Assembly (NCBI GenBank): GCA_034231615.1
Contig: CM067312.1
Coordinates: forward strand, 7,675,747-7,739,746
Direction of reading: 5' to 3'
DNA: 64,000 nucleotides
Source: Meghimatium bilineatum
Taxonomy: Eukaryota; Mollusca; Gastropoda; Stylommatophora; Philomycidae
In this document: positions 53,871 through 62,799 of the stretch, piece by piece
Layout: each line of letters starts with the position of its first letter
Position numbering within the stretch: position 1 is the first letter of the stretch
Notes under the pieces: generated by a model
Database searches by the model: none
What the model was told of the DNA's origin: nothing
Seen by the model: the letters and a program-made list of their open reading frames with translations, nothing else
Translations under genes and position numbers: made by a program

Positions 53871-53995
53871 TTATGTTTGTTCCCAAACTCCTGTTAGTTT
53901 GCATAATGTCGTCCAGAGAACGGAGTGCATCATGTCATAGTTTACAGCTCGACAGAGATCTCTCGTCTTTCGACTTGACACATCTAAGGTAAGCA
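53871..53995 (-). mobile_element. SINE-like repeat S-3, antisense fragment
   Basis: Plus strand reads GTTCCCAAACTCCTGTTAGT, GTCCAGAGAACGGAGTGCAT, CATGTCATAGTTTACAGCTC, CTTGACACATCTAAGG, matching 3355-3470. Confidence 0.6.
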
Positions 53996-54044
53996 GGAAT
54001 TCGGGCAATTTTAACCTATACGATTGTACATCTCATCATCATCA

Positions 54045-54140
54045 TCCCCACATCTCCACATCCCCACATCTCCACATCCCCACATCTCCACATCCCCACA
54101 TCTCCACATCTCCATACCTCCACATCCCCACATCTCCTTT
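54045..54140. repeat. 16-bp (8+8) minisatellite
   Basis: CACATCTC and CACATCCC octamers alternate about 12 times. Confidence 0.92.
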
Positions 54141-54149
54141 GACACATCT

Positions 54150-54255
54150 TAGAATGTGCATTGCAACTCACATCTTTGCTATTAGAATGTACATTGCAGC
54201 TCACACAGTTGCTAATAGAATGGGCATTGCAACTGACATTATTGCTATTTTGTGT
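54150..54255. repeat. 33-bp tandem triplet
   Basis: Three diverged copies of AGAATGTACATTGCAGCTCA + CACAGTTGCTATT. 33 bp keeps an 11-residue repeat frame open. Confidence 0.8.
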
Positions 54256-55279
54256 TCCGTTTTCAGGTAACTCGCGACAATATATTTACATTTATGCTCC
54301 AGAGATGGTAACTGTTTGTGGTCCGCTAGATTATGCAGAGATGCTTGGCTAGCGGCGTGACATTTGTACCACCTATTCGCTCACAATGTTTTAATTATCT
54401 TGATCAAAAGAGTTACGGAGGAAAGTCTAGTCTTTTGTTCTCTCATGTTGTGATTAATTATCAATGTAATTGGCAGACACTGTCTTCCCAAGTCTCTTTT
54501 AGTTCTGAACAGTTGCTTAAACGGCATTAAGGACAATTTGACCAGATTTGTACGGAGTATCAGTTGTTATAAATGTGATAATTTTTACTATCTTGCAGTG
54601 TACAGCTTGACTGTGATAGCGTATATTTTAATATTTTATGAGCTCAGGGACCAGTGCATGTAATAATATTAAATGATCCTGATAGATCAGTAAAATCTTT
54701 CGAAGTGTCGAATTATGATCCAGCCTTATTTTTTTACAATTTCCTGATAATACAACAAGAGAAAATATTACCAAAAAATAAATAAATAAAAAAATAAACG
54801 CGATCAATATTAGATTCCTAGGCTGACTAAATCAAGGCCAAGGACAACGTCCCAAAGGAGATTCGTATTTTAATTCCGAGTTTCAGGTCTTGAGTCGTTT
54901 ATCTCCCTTGAAATCAAAATTGAAATACAATCATTTTATTTAAGTTAAAAGAGTCCAATATGGCTGTCCCGTGTGACTGGTTTCAGCGATATTAGATTTG
55001 CAATCTTTACAACGGAGACAGACTTAGAACATTGTTCAATGGCAACATGCATGAATGTGAATTTGATGTTGTCCTTACAAGCTCAATGTATGTGGACTAC
55101 ATGTAATTTCGTGGAATATAAGAGAATTGTTATCAAATAAAATTATTGAAGTATACAAATTTTACATTACTTTTTTTTTCATTCACCGTATATTCATTTC
55201 TGTTCAAGCTGATTCTGATAAATTTTCTAACGAAAATTTGAACAAATACTGAGAAGAGATCGATAGATTGAACCGTTAG
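54256..55279. other. Unassigned spacer
   Basis: About 1 kb without recognised element, array or gene. Confidence 0.45.
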
Positions 55280-55505
55280 TATTCTGCCCAAGACGGATGT
55301 GGCAGACACTTGGCGCAAATACAGCGGCAGCCGAACGCATTTCAATTCTCTGGACTACATTCTGCTTTAAATCTAGTAGGATCATTGTCCTGCTACAAGA
55401 GAGATTCAGCGGGAGTTGTGTGATATCTAGTACAATCATTGTCCTGCTACAAGAGAGATTCAGTGGAATTTTGAGAATGAACTCCGAAGATGAAGAACAA
55501 GTAGA
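55280..55505 (+). mobile_element. SINE-like repeat S-4 with a 54-bp internal duplication
   Basis: Reads CGAACGCATTTCAATTCTCT, GGACTACATTCTGCTTTAAA, then two copies of ATCTAGTAGGATCATTGTCC / TGCTACAAGAGAGATTCAGC starting at 55371 and 55425, then TTTTGAGAATGAACTCCGAA and a GATGAAGAAC end. The duplicated segment is the part present in S-4 but missing in S-3. Confidence 0.7.
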
Positions 55506-55519
55506 ACATGTAGACGAGT

Positions 55520-55665
55520 CTTCTTCTTCTGTGTTCGTTCTCATATTCCTGAAACTTAGCAATCCAGAGAGCGGAATATTATGTGTCGTGGTTTTATAGC
55601 TTTGTTGCGAAAAATGTGCCTTTCGGTCTGATAACCTGACTTCATCATGGCTACTAGGTCACTTT
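55520..55665 (-). mobile_element. SINE-like repeat S-3, antisense
   Basis: Plus strand reads CTTCTTCTTCTGTGTTCGTT, CTCATATTCCTGAAACTTAG, GAGCGGAATATTATGTGTCG, TGCCTTTCGGTCTGATAACC, matching 3340-3480. Confidence 0.6.
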
Positions 55666-55704
55666 GACTTTCTACGGCAGCGACGAGAACTTCTTTTGTG
55701 CCAT

Positions 55705-55875
55705 AAGCCATTTGTAAATTTTAATATAATTCGCGGACTATTTGTAAATATTAATATAATTCGCGGGCCATTTGTAAATCTTAAATATAATTCGCGGGCC
55801 ATTTGTAAATATTAATATAATTCGCGGGCCATTTGTAAATTTTAATATAATTCGCGGGCCATTTGTAAATATTAA
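55705..55875. repeat. 30-bp minisatellite
   Basis: Five to six copies of GCCATTTGTAAATATTAATA + TAATTCGCGG. Two degenerate copies of the same unit lie at 57322-57372, on the other side of the LINE/SINE complex, and a second array copy follows the assembly gap at 62800. Confidence 0.92.
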
Positions 55876-56335
55876 AGGCAAATCATAAATTCAATATTCA
55901 TCCCAACATGTCTTCAATGTCAAACATGGACACTAACTAAAGAACAAGAAAGAAAGCGTACTACATGTGAAATTATATGTCTACGAAAAGCAACAAACAG
56001 AACAAGAAGAGATGATGTGAAAATGAGATTACAAAAAACTTTTGTAGCAACGTTAGTGACCAAATATATTGATAAACAGAGATTGAAATAGTTCGGCCAC
56101 CTAATGAGAATGAATCTTGATCGGTCAGCGGCAAGAGCATACAGCATGAAAATGGAAACAACAAGATACAGAGAAAACCAAGAAGAAAGTGGATTGAAGG
56201 AGTTACCAACATCCTGACACGGCACAGTATTACTACATATCAAGCGACCAAACGTGCAATAGACCGAAAACCGATCTTCATCCAAACCTACGACGACGCA
56301 CAGCATAAGCAGAGAAAAGATAATAGATACGGTAC
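55876..56335 (+). mobile_element. LINE L-A/L-B-type C-terminal fragment, sense
   Basis: Reads FIPTCLQCQTWTLTKEQERK, then RLK-stop-FGHLMRMNLDRSAAR. In the next frame it continues with a degraded RKRW(I)EG block, a tail coding ILTRHSITTYQATKRAIDRK, then PIFIQTYDDA. This is the same domain order as L-A/L-B. The minus-strand 142-residue frame is its shadow. A near-identical copy is at 62891-63350. Confidence 0.75.
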
Positions 56336-56440
56336 AAATTACAAACAAGCTAAAAATGAGAATTATAAAATGCTTACCGTAGAGTATATCTATTCTATAT
56401 TAATGTATTGCTCTGAAACATGGACAATGAACAAACAACT
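56336..56440 (+). mobile_element. LINE L-F, piece 1 of 3, sense
   Basis: Reads NKLKMRIIKCL ... SIYSILMYCSETWTMNKQL, equivalent to IQCYIYTLLMYGSETWTLNK in the undisturbed antisense copy at 19767-20195. It is interrupted right after NKQL by an antisense LINE piece. Confidence 0.75.
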
Positions 56441-56727
56441 AGATTACTTGTTCTTCTTTCGTTCACTTGAAGCATGTCTATATCTGTAATTTTGTCTCAT
56501 AGATAAAACTCTTTATCTTATGTAGTTCATACAGTGTCCCATTGAGCTTTGATTCCAGTGTTGTTTCCTCTGTCCAATATGTCTGCACCAGCGTTCATAC
56601 TCAGAACACTCTTGAGGTATATGTTTGGCAGGGTGTCCACATGTACACATTTCCGTGTCACCAATCTTAAATTGTGTGTACATGTGACTGCGGAGTGTCC
56701 CATTCTGTATCCCGTTCTGAGTCGAAT
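56441..56727 (-). mobile_element. LINE L-K piece inserted in L-F, antisense
   Basis: The minus frame 56814-56527 reads SIRLRTGYRMGHSAVTCTHN, then LRLVTRKCVHVDTLPNIYLK. This is the 'IRLRTGHxRLxxH...L...CxCG' region of a Cys-knuckle LINE, with the knuckle frame-shifted. It ends TGTTCTTCTTTCGTTC on the plus strand. It lies between two pieces of L-F, so it inserted into L-F. Confidence 0.65.
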
Positions 56728-56775
56728 AGAAGACATAATTGATATATTTGAGATGTGGATATAGAGAAGAATAGG
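56728..56775 (+). mobile_element. LINE L-F, piece 2 of 3, sense
   Basis: Reads EDIIDIFEMWI-stop-RRIG, matching EDRVDAFEMxVYRRIG in the antisense copy. Its last 16 bases (56760-56775) form the target-site duplication of the following SINE. Confidence 0.8.
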
Positions 56776-56991
56776 AGCCGCGTTAGCGCAGTGGTTAGCG
56801 CACTGGCTTCGCATATGAGTGGTCCTTAAATGGGTACCGGATTAAATGGGTACCGGATTAATCCGGGAAGTAAAGACTGCGAGGGAGAGGAGATGGCTAC
56901 CGCCCTCATTTGCAGAGCCTGTGAAATGTGAGATCGCTAACATCTCACACCCCTACGGCATTAATAAATGCTATGGGTTACTTTACTTTAC
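56776..56991 (+). mobile_element. tRNA-derived SINE S-1, internally deleted, with 16-bp TSD
   Basis: Begins AGCCGCGTTAGCGCAGTGGT (A box TAGCGCAGTGG), with tRNA-like GCACTGGCTTCGCATATGAG. The B box is missing: compared with the copy at 63791, 66 bp are deleted between two CCT trinucleotides. A 16-bp piece (TTAAATGGGTACCGGA) is then duplicated. The 3' end is GGGTTACTTTACTTTAC, a (TTTAC)n tail. It is flanked by perfect 16-bp repeats TATAGAGAAGAATAGG at 56760-56775 and 56992-57007. Confidence 0.92.
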
Positions 56992-57007
56992 TATAGAGAA
57001 GAATAGG

Positions 57008-57320
57008 GAGAACTTCATGGAAAGAGAAGAAAACAAACAACGAGGTTCTACCAACATGTTCGTATGAAGAAATAATTATTAAAGGAAATAAAGATAAAAC
57101 ATATAAATTATTTTTGATACATTAAAAGACATGACACCTTGTTCAGGAGCTTTCTTGAGGGTACAGTCCATGTGAGGCGAGCAAGTGCTAGGCAGAAAAA
57201 CAAGTGCAAAAGACGTCACGAGATGGACATGTTACAGCCTAGCAGAGTGCACCATGAAGGGAAGAGATATGAAATGGAGGTCTGTTGCAGCCAACCTTCA
57301 TTGCGGAGACGGCATTTGAT
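57008..57320 (+). mobile_element. LINE L-F, piece 3 of 3, sense
   Basis: Continues RIGRTSWKE..., then HDTLFRSFLEGTVHVRRASA, RQKNKCKRRHEMDMLQPSRV and HHEG, matching KRHDTLLKSLLEGKVKGKQA in the antisense copy. It ends near CGGAGACGGCATTTGATGAT and is followed by degenerate 30-bp units. Confidence 0.75.
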
Positions 57321-57321
57321 G

Positions 57322-57372
57322 ATGAATATCATTTGTGGGCCATCTGTAAATGTATAATGTCATTCGTGAGCC
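57322..57372. repeat. Degenerate copies of the 55.7-kb 30-bp unit
   Basis: TCATTTGTGGGCCATCTGTA, AATGTATAATG, TCATTCGTGAGCCATG: two decayed units of the array at 55705-55875. Confidence 0.6.
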
Positions 57373-57374
57373 AT

Positions 57375-58175
57375 GCATAATTGTCTATTGTCTTTCCCCA
57401 GCTGAATGATGGTTGATCGTATTCACACTTGCCGTTAAGCGTAGAGGTGGAAGCTTCAGTTGTCGTTTCAAGGCCAGATGTGTCGCCGTGGTTGCATTTA
57501 GTCCATGTTTGTTCAAGGGTATCTTGAAGTTTTCTATCCACTGTTTTCTTGGCTTTACCTTTGGCCTTACGCTTGGATATTCGTCTCTTATCTGCTCGTA
57601 TTGGTATTTGATGTGGGTTCATTGTCAAAAAGTGACCGAACCATTTTACTTGCTGTCTTTCGATATTCCCAATACATAATATTATACCAACTCTTTTCCT
57701 AATTTCTTATTTTGTTCTTGTTTAGTAACCATTGATGCTTTTCTCAAATATTTAATTTTCCATGTAACGATTTTCCTCTGCTAGATGCTGTTAAAAACCA
57801 TGTTTGACATTGGTAGCAGAGAGTTGGTATAAGAATTGTAGATATTATCTTTCTCTTTACTTCCATCTTGATGTTTGGGTAAAGAAGTAATGTTAAAACT
57901 TGGTACGTTGGTAGTTCACTGTATTTGCTTTCTGGCACTGTGTTTCTATTTCTCTGTCTAATCTTTCATTTCCGAAAAAATGCTTCCTAGATATTTAAAT
58001 TTTTTGGCTTGTTTCACTTTGAAGCTATCTATTGTTATATCCATTGATGTTGCAGAATTGCTAATGCTCATAACTTCTGGGTTTTTTTGGTACGTTAATT
58101 TTCAGGTTGTACTTCTGACATACTAATATCATTGCATTGATATGGTTTTTATCATGCATAATTATCCACTTAAAA
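57375..58175 (-). mobile_element. LINE L-A 3' 800 bp, antisense (longest copy)
   Basis: From the tail (TAATTGTCTATTGTCTTTCC) in the plus direction it covers the GTCGTTTCAAGGCCAGATGT end. In sense it then runs upstream through MTMNPHQIPIRADKRR, STILIPTLCYQCQTWF, KFKYLGS-type sequence and NAMILVCQKYNLKINVPKKP. This shows that L-A carries the usual LINE order: RT tail, KYLGS, LCYQCQTW, FGHLMRM, GRPRKRW. Several frameshifts are present. Only one tail heptamer is present. Confidence 0.82.
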
Positions 58176-59740
58176 ATGAGCCGGCAACATTTACTTAAAC
58201 ACTTGAGTAACTGACTTTTAATGTGATTTAATGTCAACTGTTTCTCTATGTGGAGATGTGCGTGCACGTTTTTATTGTAATTCAATTAATATAAATTTAT
58301 GATGCAATAAATTTATAGAACAAGCTATGTATTTATTTAAGTTATTCACATTTCAGCGTCCATCAAACCCAGCAGTTTAAGTGGGTTAGTACGGGAGTTC
58401 TTTAGACTAAGGAAGCAACCAGAAGCCTGACAGAAACCCCCACTGTTTAGCTGAATAGTAGTCTGAGTCAAAGGGCATGAGCACATGGACCGCTGGATCA
58501 GCAACCAACCAACTGAATAGTATGGTGGTGCTACAGGCTAAAGGGAGTACACCTCATTAAAAATCCGGAACAAGAGGGGGGGGGGTTCCTAAGGCAGTTA
58601 CTGGTCGCACCAGATTATCCTCTGGCATATCTTGCAGTTCTGCTTGATTCCAAGCGTATCGGCTGTGCCTTTCCTTTGTACTACATCAACGGGCAATATG
58701 GGCAATATACTTTTTCCATGTACGAATATCGTACGCAGACTATGAAGCAGAAACAAATCACATCCTCTCAGATTTTCCGATTTGAGAAATTCTTAATGGA
58801 TTGCCTCTTCTGTTTTGCCTAATGACAGTCTGCAAGACGCAAAAGGCCATACATGCATATACTATTTGAATGTTTTGTCCAGTCTCGGTTGCCTTCGACG
58901 GGCCACACCAAATGATCCCGAGAGCCATTTGTGGATCGTGTTCCAGATATGTATGGGAGAGTCAACTCTACTCCCTAAAACTCCTTGTTCGCCTCTTACG
59001 ACCTACATGGTAAATAGTGCCGCTTCTTCTGAGTTCCTTCTAAATTTCCTGCAGGATATATATATATAGTAGTGCGCGTTTTTATTGTGTTTAAGTGGAT
59101 ATACAAATGTATTTGAAAGAGTGAAAGAGCAAAATGATATTGAAATAAAGCAACGCCAAAGATTGATACTTGAGACCATAGGAGAAGGCAAGATCAAGAA
59201 ATCTAAGGATGAGTGTGTTTGGACCAAACTTGACAAAGGGAGTTAATTACACAGATCAGAATGAAATCAATATCTTCAGGGGAAAAAGTACTAAAATCTG
59301 TGACAAAAAACATGGGTAGACACGAGAATGACTTCTGTGAAATCTCAGAACCTCGTTTCTTCCTGGTTTTTTTTTGTGTGCTCACATTCTCAAATAAAAC
59401 ATGAGAGAGATACATGTTTTATACCAAAACAAGAATATTATCTCCCCTTGAAACTCTGCACACATATCCAAAAATTTCATTTATCGCCCCTCTGTGTGAT
59501 ACTAACTATTGATCGGGGACAACTCTATAGAACAAACACTACAGACACAAATGTTGTAGTATGCGATTGCAAAGTCAACTATCCACTTTGAAATCTTAAA
59601 GTGAATTTATTAAAATTGAATCTGGTCTGCTTGTACTGGACATACAAACAAACTCATTTCTCGCTTGAACGTCCAACGACGGTAACGTCATCCTTACAAG
59701 AACAATCAATTAATGGTAGCTTAAACAAACATACCATTTT
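58176..59740. other. Mostly unassigned spacer
   Basis: A G run at about 58567-58578. Near 58985-59060, CTTGTTCGCCTCTTACGACC and AAATTTCCTGCAGG weakly resemble antisense S-3. Near 58470-58500, GACCGCTGGATCAGCAACCA resembles GATCGCTGGAACAGCAACCA at 17965, so another low-copy dispersed repeat is likely. The 70-87-residue frames have no known domain. Confidence 0.45.
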
Positions 59741-59800
59741 ATAGAGTAATGTAGTAATATAGTAATAGAGTAATCTAGTAATAGAGTAATGTTCCTTAGA
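59740..59800. repeat. TAGTAA-rich short repeat
   Basis: Imperfect AGTAATATAGTAATAGAGTA units, about five copies. Confidence 0.7.
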
Positions 59801-59839
59801 AAGTTTGTCTTGTAAATATAGATCAGCTGGTAGAATTGT

Positions 59840-60465
59840 GAGTGTATCAGATTACCTGGGTATTCTGCACAAGATAGGAGAATCCTTGATTATATCAGAT
59901 TACTAGGGTATGCTGCACAAGATAGGAGAATCCTTGATTATATCAGATTACTAGGGTATGCTGCACAAGATAGGAGAATCCTTGATTATATCAGATTACT
60001 AGGGTATTCTGCATAAGATAGGAGAATCCTTGATTATATCAGATTACTAGGGTATGCTGCACAAGATAGGAGAATCCGTGATTATTTTAGATTACCAGGG
60101 TATTCTGCACAAGATAGGAGAATCCTTGATTATATCAGATTACTAGGATATGCTGCACAAGATAGGAGAATCCGTGATTATTTTAGATTACCAGGGTATT
60201 CTGCACAAGATAGGAGAATCCTTGATTATATCAGATTACTAGGGTATGCTGCACAAGATAGGAGAATCCGTGATTATTTTAGATTACCAGGGAATTCTGC
60301 ACAAGATAGGAGAATCCTTGATTATATCAGATTACTAGGGTATGCTGCACAAGATAGGAGAATCCGTGATTATTTTAGATTACCAGGGAATTCTGCACAA
60401 GATAGGAGAATCCTTGATTATATCAGATTACTAGGGTATGCTGCACAAGATAGGAGAATCCGTGA
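59840..60465 (+). repeat. 48-bp array with 96-bp dimeric higher-order repeat
   Basis: Thirteen copies of a 48-bp unit: ATGCTGCACAAGATAGGAGA, ATCCTTGATTATATCAGATT, ACTAGGGT. From about 60040 two subtypes alternate strictly (A: ATATCAGATTACTAGGGTAT, B: ATTTTAGATTACCAGGGTAT or GGAAT), giving a 96-bp unit repeated four times. The stretch ATGCTGCACAAGATAGGAGA is coding sequence of the L-C RNase H domain (MLRKIEK...), which continues immediately after the array. Confidence 0.93.
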
Positions 60466-60817
60466 TAAGAAAAGAATGGGTCACTCTTCTCAACAACGCT
60501 TAGAGCATCGCATAGATCTATTGTTATGGTCATGAGGGAGCTAGGGGCAACTAAAGAGTTGATATGTTGGCGGGTGAAACTATAGTTGGTTATAACAAAG
60601 TGATAAGAAGAGTCCGCTCTGAATTAATTAGAGCAGTCATGAATACACTTCAAAATGCTGAAGATGATGTCATGAATACACTTCAAAATGCTGAAGATGA
60701 TGTCATGAATACACTTCAAAATGCTGAAGATGATGTCATGAATACACTTCAAAATGCTGAAGATGATGTCATGGATACAGTACAAAATAATTAAGAAGAT
60801 GTTGTCATGCATACACT
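60462..60817 (+). mobile_element. LINE L-C RNase H region, left piece, sense
   Basis: Reads IRKEWVTLLNNA-stop-SIA-stop-IYCYGHEGARGN, then RVDMLAGETIVGYN and RVRSELIRAVMNTLQ. It aligns with LRKELWDLFNISIVQSITWI / YCPGHAGVRGNERADLLAG at 15.4 kb. It carries a 33-bp array and is then interrupted by an L-Z insertion. The remainder (NVHIQ-like) follows at 61256. Confidence 0.82.
60640..60785 (+). repeat. 33-bp array inside LINE L-C coding sequence
   Basis: Four to five copies of GTCATGAATACACTTCAAAA + TGCTGAAGATGAT, an 11-residue repeat VMNTLQNAEDD. In the 15.5-kb L-C copy the same place reads AVILSFQDADDV once, so the unit is a tandem duplication of 11 LINE codons. Two further diverged units lie beyond the L-Z insertion (61256-61310). 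Confidence 0.9.
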
Positions 60818-61181
60818 AGAAAATGATATACATTTACTTCTCTATGGTGAGCTAGAGAAGGGTATACGATCTCAAGGTGGCCAAAGGAAGCGCTACAAGG
60901 ACTCGCTAAAGAACTCACTGAAAGCCTTTGAAATAGACCACGCTACATGGGAAGAACTTGCACAAAATAAATCTAGATGGCATTCTAAAATCAAAAAGAG
61001 CGCATCATCTTGTGAAAAGAAGAGAAATGCAGCAGCTCAAAAGCGGAGAGCAGCTAGAAAGTCACGGATAGACCAAGATCCGTCTACAGTCGTCATTCCA
61101 TGTCCAAACTGTCCAAGGACATTTACAGCTCGAATAGGGCTCATTAGCCATCTACGAACTCATAATCAAGAACATAACTAA
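60807..61181 (+). pseudogene. L-Z C-terminus with intact C2H2 finger and stop
   Basis: A 124-residue frame that starts in the flanking L-C sequence and enters L-Z at HLLLYGELEKGIRSQGGQRK. It continues RYKDSLKNSLKAFEIDHATW, a Lys/Arg-rich coiled linker (EKKRNAAAQKRRAARK), then CPNCPRTFTARIGLISHLRT-H and ends NQEHN-stop. The finger keeps C-x2-C-x12-H-x3-H. No stop or frameshift interrupts this ~118-residue part, so it looks like the youngest LINE insertion in the window. It lacks endonuclease and RT and cannot move by itself. Confidence 0.88.
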
Positions 61182-61245
61182 AATTGAATTTTCAAAAGTG
61201 GATGTAACAAATGGTCATCATCACTTGCGACGGACGAACAACAAC
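60828..61245 (+). mobile_element. LINE L-Z 3' copy with TSD, inserted in L-C
   Basis: 418-bp 5'-truncated insertion. It is flanked by perfect 10-bp repeats AGAAAATGAT at 60818-60827 and 61246-61255. It begins ATACATTTACTTCTCTATGG (LLYGEL block) and ends TTGCGACGGACGAACAACAA. The 3' end (TCATCACTTGCGACGGACGA) matches the 39.8-kb copy (TCATCTTCGCTCGCGAAGGA). Confidence 0.92.
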
Positions 61246-61255
61246 AGAAAATGAT

Positions 61256-61345
61256 GAAGAGGATGTTGTCATGGATACACTACAAAATGATGAAGAGGAT
61301 GTTGAAAATACAATGTACATATTCAGGGATTGATAGAAATGGGAG
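61256..61345 (+). mobile_element. LINE L-C, right piece, sense
   Basis: GAAGAGGATGTTGTCATGGA, ACACTACAAAATGATGAAGA, then GTACATATTCAGGGATTGAT and GAAATGGGAGCAAG. It corresponds to DVNEDKNVHIQRMLEMGVS at 15.6 kb. It ends where the S-5 tail segment begins. Confidence 0.75.
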
Positions 61346-61425
61346 CAAGTAAGAGCTAATCACTCGTAATTCCTGGGGTTCTCATACAAACAAACAAACA
61401 AACAAACAAACAAACAAATAAAACA
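61346..61425 (+). mobile_element. S-5 3' end with (AAAC)n tail
   Basis: GTAAGAGCTAATCACTCGTA, ATTCCTGGGGTTCTCATAC, then about nine AAAC units. Identical in layout to 17635-17680. Confidence 0.75.
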
Positions 61426-61494
61426 ATTCTCTCATAATGTCAGTTTCGGTGCTCATTTTGACTGATGTTATTCAGGTCATTCTTCTGTAACAAA

Positions 61495-61740
61495 ACAAAA
61501 AGGAGAGCAAAGAATAGAAACACTGTTTACCCTTCATGTATATAGAAAGTAGCGACTAAGGAGTGTTTGTGGTAAAGTTTGCTTTCCATTCCATAGAGTG
61601 TCAGAGGATCCAGAAGACAGGCAAGACACGCTGAAATTAGATGTGTAAAGTTAAAAATTAGAAATTAAAGTTGTAAACCATAACACAACGCATTCCGGTT
61701 TTTGCACTGCATTCTGTTAATAAAAAAAGCTTCTCACTTT
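61495..61740 (+). mobile_element. SINE-like repeat S-3, sense, diverged
   Basis: GAAACACTGTTTACCCTTCA, GCGACTAAGGAGTG, CCATTCCATAGAGTGTCAGA, ACACAACGCATTCCGG, then TTGCACTGCATTCTGTTAAT. Confidence 0.6.
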
Positions 61741-61756
61741 GGTGTTGACTGTCCAC

Positions 61757-61815
61757 AATTCTTCTTCTTCTTCTTCTTCTTCAGCGTTCATTCTCAAACT
61801 CACAATAGATCTGTT
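61757..61815 (-). mobile_element. S-3/S-4 3' end with (TTC)n, antisense scrap
   Basis: (TTC)7 followed by AGCGTTCATTCTCAAACTCA and AGATCTG. Confidence 0.55.
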
Positions 61816-62077
61816 TTGTATACTCTGTTCATTCTAAGATTGAAGTGGGTAAAAACACACCCACATATTACTCCGCAACAACAAGTGATTCTTTTATACA
61901 GATGATGACATTTAAAAAAACAATAACATAATTAATTATTCAGAACTATTTACATTGAGTAAGGAATTATAATTTTTGCCCCGACCATGACCTCATTGCG
62001 CCTGCACAACGATATAACAGCAGAAGTTGTAACTGATCATGGAATGTTACAGATATATTATATGAAAATTTATTATT

Positions 62078-62420
62078 AAAATATACATTACTATTGTGAC
62101 AGACATGTCAAACATACATTACTATTGTGACAGACATGTCAAACATACATTACTATTGTGACAGACATGTCAAACATACATTACTATTGTGACAGACATG
62201 TCAAACATACATTACTATTGTGACAGACATGTCAAACATACATTACTATTGTGGACAGACATGTCAAACATACATTACTATTGTGACAGACATGTCAAAC
62301 ATACATTACTATTGTGACAGACATGTCAAACATACATTACTATTGTGACAGACATGTCAAACATACATTACTATTGTGACAGACATGTCAAACATACATT
62401 ACTATTGTGACAGACATGTT
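62078..62420. repeat. 31-bp minisatellite
   Basis: Eleven almost identical copies of ACATGTCAAACATACATTAC + TATTGTGACAG; one copy has an extra G (GTGGACAG). Confidence 0.95.
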
Positions 62421-62699
62421 TCATAAAGCAATAATAGATTTAAATTAAGAATGGTATTATGATATAATGAACTATATTATTGCGCACTTAACATTCCATT
62501 TATGCGTTCAACGTCCAACAACCAATCAGAAACATCGATTTACTTCATTCTTAGAATGAACAGAGTATAACAAGACAATGGCCCCACTAGATTCCTGACT
62601 ATATGGAAACCAGTCAATGGAAATATGATGTTACATCCCTGTCAAATCTTGTTCAGTTATATGTTAAATATGTTACATCCTGCCAAATGTTCTTCATTT
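62421..62699. other. Unassigned contig end
   Basis: AT-rich sequence up to the gap. No gene. Confidence 0.45.
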
Positions 62700-62799
62700 N
62701 NNNNNNNNNNNNNNNNNNNNNNNNNNNNNNNNNNNNNNNNNNNNNNNNNNNNNNNNNNNNNNNNNNNNNNNNNNNNNNNNNNNNNNNNNNNNNNNNNNN
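62700..62799. other. Assembly gap (100 N)
   Basis: Exactly 100 undetermined bases, the conventional placeholder for a gap of unknown size. The 'protein' frames crossing it are artefacts. Confidence 0.99.

Noticed and set aside
55920-56348. 142-residue minus-strand frame with membrane-like hydrophobic stretches (also at 62935-63363)
   Set aside because: It lies antisense to recognisable LINE coding sequence (LCYQCQTW-type and FGHLMRM blocks), so it is a shadow frame.
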